NCBI GenBank assembly: GCA_963834855.1
Contig: CAWIDH010000031.1
Coordinates: forward strand, 99,052 to 163,051
Length of the DNA: 64,000 nt
Origin: DATJKD01 sp963834855
Lineage (GTDB): Bacteria > Pseudomonadota > Gammaproteobacteria > Steroidobacterales > Steroidobacteraceae
Direction of reading: 5' to 3'
Position 1 is the stretch's first letter. The number at the start of each line of letters is the position of its first letter. Both the position numbers and the translations under genes were made by a program. The notes beneath the pieces were generated by a model. The model saw only the letters and a list, made by a program, of their open reading frames with translations. It was not told where the DNA came from and did not search any database. Shown here in pieces: positions 62,188 to 64,000 of the stretch.

Positions 62188-63606
62188 ATGACACGAACGA
62201 CGGCATCGGCCGCCATTCTGCTCGGCGTGGCTTCGATAGCGGCGCTTGCGACGGCCCCGGCGCTCGCTGCGGGGGGCGCCCCTGCGGAGGTCCAGGCGCA
62301 GGCCCGCGAAATCTACCGGACGATCATCGGGTTCGAGACCTCGGAGGGCAAAAGCCAGGTGCCAGTGATGGCGCGCTACCTCGCCGATCGGTTCCGAGCC
62401 GCAGGCTTTCCGGCCGAGGACATTCACATCCTGCCGCAAGGCGAAACCGCCGCGCTCGTCGTCCGCTACGCGGGCGATGGCACGGGTGGGCGGCCGATCG
62501 TGCTGATGGGACATATGGACGTGGTCACCGCACGACGCGAGGACTGGACCCGCGATCCGTTCACGCTCGTCGAGGAAGACGGCTATTTCTTCGGGCGTGG
62601 CACTTCCGACATCAAGGGCGACATCGCGCTCATCACCGCGACGTTCCTCAGGCTCAAGGCGGAGGGTTTCGTGCCGACGCGCGACCTGATCATCGCGTTC
62701 AGCGGCGACGAAGAGACCGATATGGCGACGACACGCAGCCTGGTGGGTGAGCATCGCGCGCTGCTGCGCGACCCGGAATTCGCGTTGAATGCCGACGGCG
62801 GAGTCGGCGTGCTGGAGGAGTCCACGGGGGAGGCGTCCGTCTACTACGTCCAGGGAGCCGAGAAGCTCTACGCGACTTACGAGCTCACGGTGCGAAACCC
62901 CGGAGGCCACAGCTCCGAGCCCCGGCTCGACAACGCGATCTACCGGCTGGCCGACGCGCTCAAGGCCGTACAGGCCCATCGATTCCCGGTGATGTGGAAC
63001 GAGTGGACGCTCGGCAGCTTTCGCGCCTCGGCGGCCGTCACGCCTGGCGCGCTCGGCGAGGCCATGAAGCGTTTTGCGGCCGACCCGCGCGACGAAGAGG
63101 CGGCGAACGTCCTGTACGGGAATCCATCCTACGTCGGGATGACGCGCACGACCTGCGTCGCGACGCGCCTCGCGGGCGGGCACGGCGACAACGCGCTGCC
63201 GCAGTCGGCGACGGCGACGATCAATTGCCGGATTTTCCCCGGCGTGGGTTTCGAGGCGGTGCGCGCGACGCTCGCCGAGCTGGTGGGCCCCGACATCGAG
63301 GTGCGGCTCACTGACGAGGGCACGCCGAGCGATGCTTCGCCGATGCGCGAAGACGTGCTGGCCGCCGTCGCGCACGCGGTCCACGCGAGCTACCCCGGCA
63401 CGCCGATCGTGCCGCAGATGGCCGCCTATGCGACGGACGGTTCGGTGTTCCGCGGACAGGGCATCCCGACCTACGGCGTCAGCGGCATCTTCATCAAGGA
63501 CAGCGAGAGCTTCTCGCACGGTCTGAACGAGCGCGTGCCGGTCAAGTCATTCATGAACGGGCTCACGCACTGGTACGTCCTGATCAAGGAGCTGGCAGAA
63601 CGGTAG
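62188..63606 (+). CDS. Secreted M20-family metallopeptidase
   Basis: 472 residues from ATG 62188. Sec signal peptide (IAALATAPALAAGG), then the M20 zinc site: LMGHMDVV (His, Asp), FFGRGTSDIKGD (Asp), FSGDEETDM (Glu-Glu), GGHSSEP in the dimerisation domain, and a late SHGLNERVP His. Periplasmic carboxypeptidase or dipeptidase. Divergent from the PilZ gene. Confidence 0.93.
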   Translation: MTRTTASAAILLGVASIAALATAPALAAGGAPAEVQAQAREIYRTIIGFETSEGKSQVPVMARYLADRFRAAGFPAEDIHILPQGETAALVVRYAGDGTGGRPIVLMGHMDVVTARREDWTRDPFTLVEEDGYFFGRGTSDIKGDIALITATFLRLKAEGFVPTRDLIIAFSGDEETDMATTRSLVGEHRALLRDPEFALNADGGVGVLEESTGEASVYYVQGAEKLYATYELTVRNPGGHSSEPRLDNAIYRLADALKAVQAHRFPVMWNEWTLGSFRASAAVTPGALGEAMKRFAADPRDEEAANVLYGNPSYVGMTRTTCVATRLAGGHGDNALPQSATATINCRIFPGVGFEAVRATLAELVGPDIEVRLTDEGTPSDASPMREDVLAAVAHAVHASYPGTPIVPQMAAYATDGSVFRGQGIPTYGVSGIFIKDSESFSHGLNERVPVKSFMNGLTHWYVLIKELAER

Positions 63607-63647
63607 ATGGGACGGTAGATGTGGTGGCCCGCCGCCCGGAGCCCGGA

Positions 63648-64000
63648 TCACCCGCGCCGCTCCATCTCCTCGATCGTCCGCGGCCAGTCGTCCTTGAGCA
63701 GGCGCGCGAGCGAGCGGTCGGAGAGGATCCGACCGTCCGTCTGGCAGCGCGGGCAGTAGTTGGTCTCGTTCTCCGCGTAGCGAATGCGCTGCACGCGCGT
63801 CCCGCAGACCGGGCAAGGCTTGCCGAACCGGCCGTGCACCGCCATGCCCTCGCGAAAGGCCGTGACCCCCTCGGGAAAACCGCCGCCGGCGTCGGTCCGA
63901 AGCCGGGCGGTCCACTCGTCGAGCACGTCGCGCGTCGCCTCGAGCAGCCGCGCCAGCTGTGCCGGCTCGAGCGAGCGGGTCAGCGCGAGCGGCGAAAGCC
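63648..64000 (-). CDS. Fpg/Nei-type DNA glycosylase, C-terminal part (runs off the window)
   Basis: About 116 C-terminal residues. H2TH region LSPLALTRSLEPAQLARLLEATRDVLDEW, then the C4 zinc finger CPVCGTRVQRIRYAENETNYCPRCQ with its tip arginine, and a tail DGRILSDRSLARLLKDDWPRTIEEM. Excises oxidised bases and nicks the abasic site. The tail after the finger is longer than in E. coli Fpg. The N-terminal catalytic residue lies outside. Confidence 0.9.
   Translation of the reverse strand, partial: LSPLALTRSLEPAQLARLLEATRDVLDEWTARLRTDAGGGFPEGVTAFREGMAVHGRFGKPCPVCGTRVQRIRYAENETNYCPRCQTDGRILSDRSLARLLKDDWPRTIEEMERRG

Noticed and set aside
1..64000. CRISPR array or defence island
   Set aside because: No regularly spaced direct repeats and no cas, restriction-modification, toxin-antitoxin or other defence genes were seen.

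Overview
The window is GC-rich and gene-dense and looks like the chromosome of a gammaproteobacterium, probably near the Xanthomonadales/Nevskiales/Steroidobacteraceae. Supporting signs are the order plsY-birA-(feo)-coaX-SPOR-tRNA-Thr(UGU), a DUF6116-like protein beside a bactofilin, two 'EVPISVS'-type TonB-dependent receptors, and a very large cyclic beta-1,2-glucan synthase. The exact lineage is inference. No ribosomal RNA, CRISPR array, prophage or replication origin was seen.

Region 1 (1-13.2 kb) is an accessory catabolic cluster. A tightly coupled minus-strand operon (Gfo/Idh oxidoreductase, SDR, zinc-type ADH, VOC protein, SDR, NAD-epimerase/reductase, ornithine-cyclodeaminase-like enzyme, PLP aminotransferase) faces a VOC-cupin-cupin fusion and an APC amino-acid permease. 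It is followed by an LLM flavin oxidoreductase with a class-V aminotransferase, and by three small plus-strand genes, one with a Tat-type and one with a Sec-type leader. A decayed SDR/Gfo remnant sits at 13.25-13.55 kb. Region 2 (13.6-29.2 kb) has a TonB receptor, an IS110-family element with a candidate bridge RNA, a frame-broken D-mannonate dehydratase, a LysR regulator, a 2-oxo-acid pathway (TPP decarboxylase, HisC-like aminotransferase, ALDH), a nitrilase-fold amidohydrolase, a phytoene-desaturase-like oxidase and a DUF819 membrane protein. A site GATWAG-N5-GTCATG recurs upstream of three units in regions 1 and 2.

Region 3 (29.3-53.3 kb) has a purine phosphoribosyltransferase, a thiolase and a P450, then a nucleoside-use locus: two ALDH halves, deoC and deoD on one strand; a TonB receptor with a lipoprotein MTA/SAH-deaminase-like amidohydrolase on the other; and deoB-nupC beyond the giant glucan synthase. 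Together these could import nucleosides, release the bases, and convert deoxyribose phosphate to glyceraldehyde-3-phosphate and acetate.

Region 4 (53.3-64 kb) is housekeeping: plsY-birA, an inverted feoAB insert with a candidate Fur box, coaX, a cytochrome c, a SPOR protein, tRNA-Thr, a bactofilin operon, bacterioferritin, PilZ, an M20 peptidase and an Fpg/Nei glycosylase.

Many otherwise well-preserved genes carry single-base frame breaks, nearly all +1 and concentrated between 29.9 and 60.6 kb. I read these mainly as consensus errors and annotate across them. Several fall in, or complete, short palindromes.
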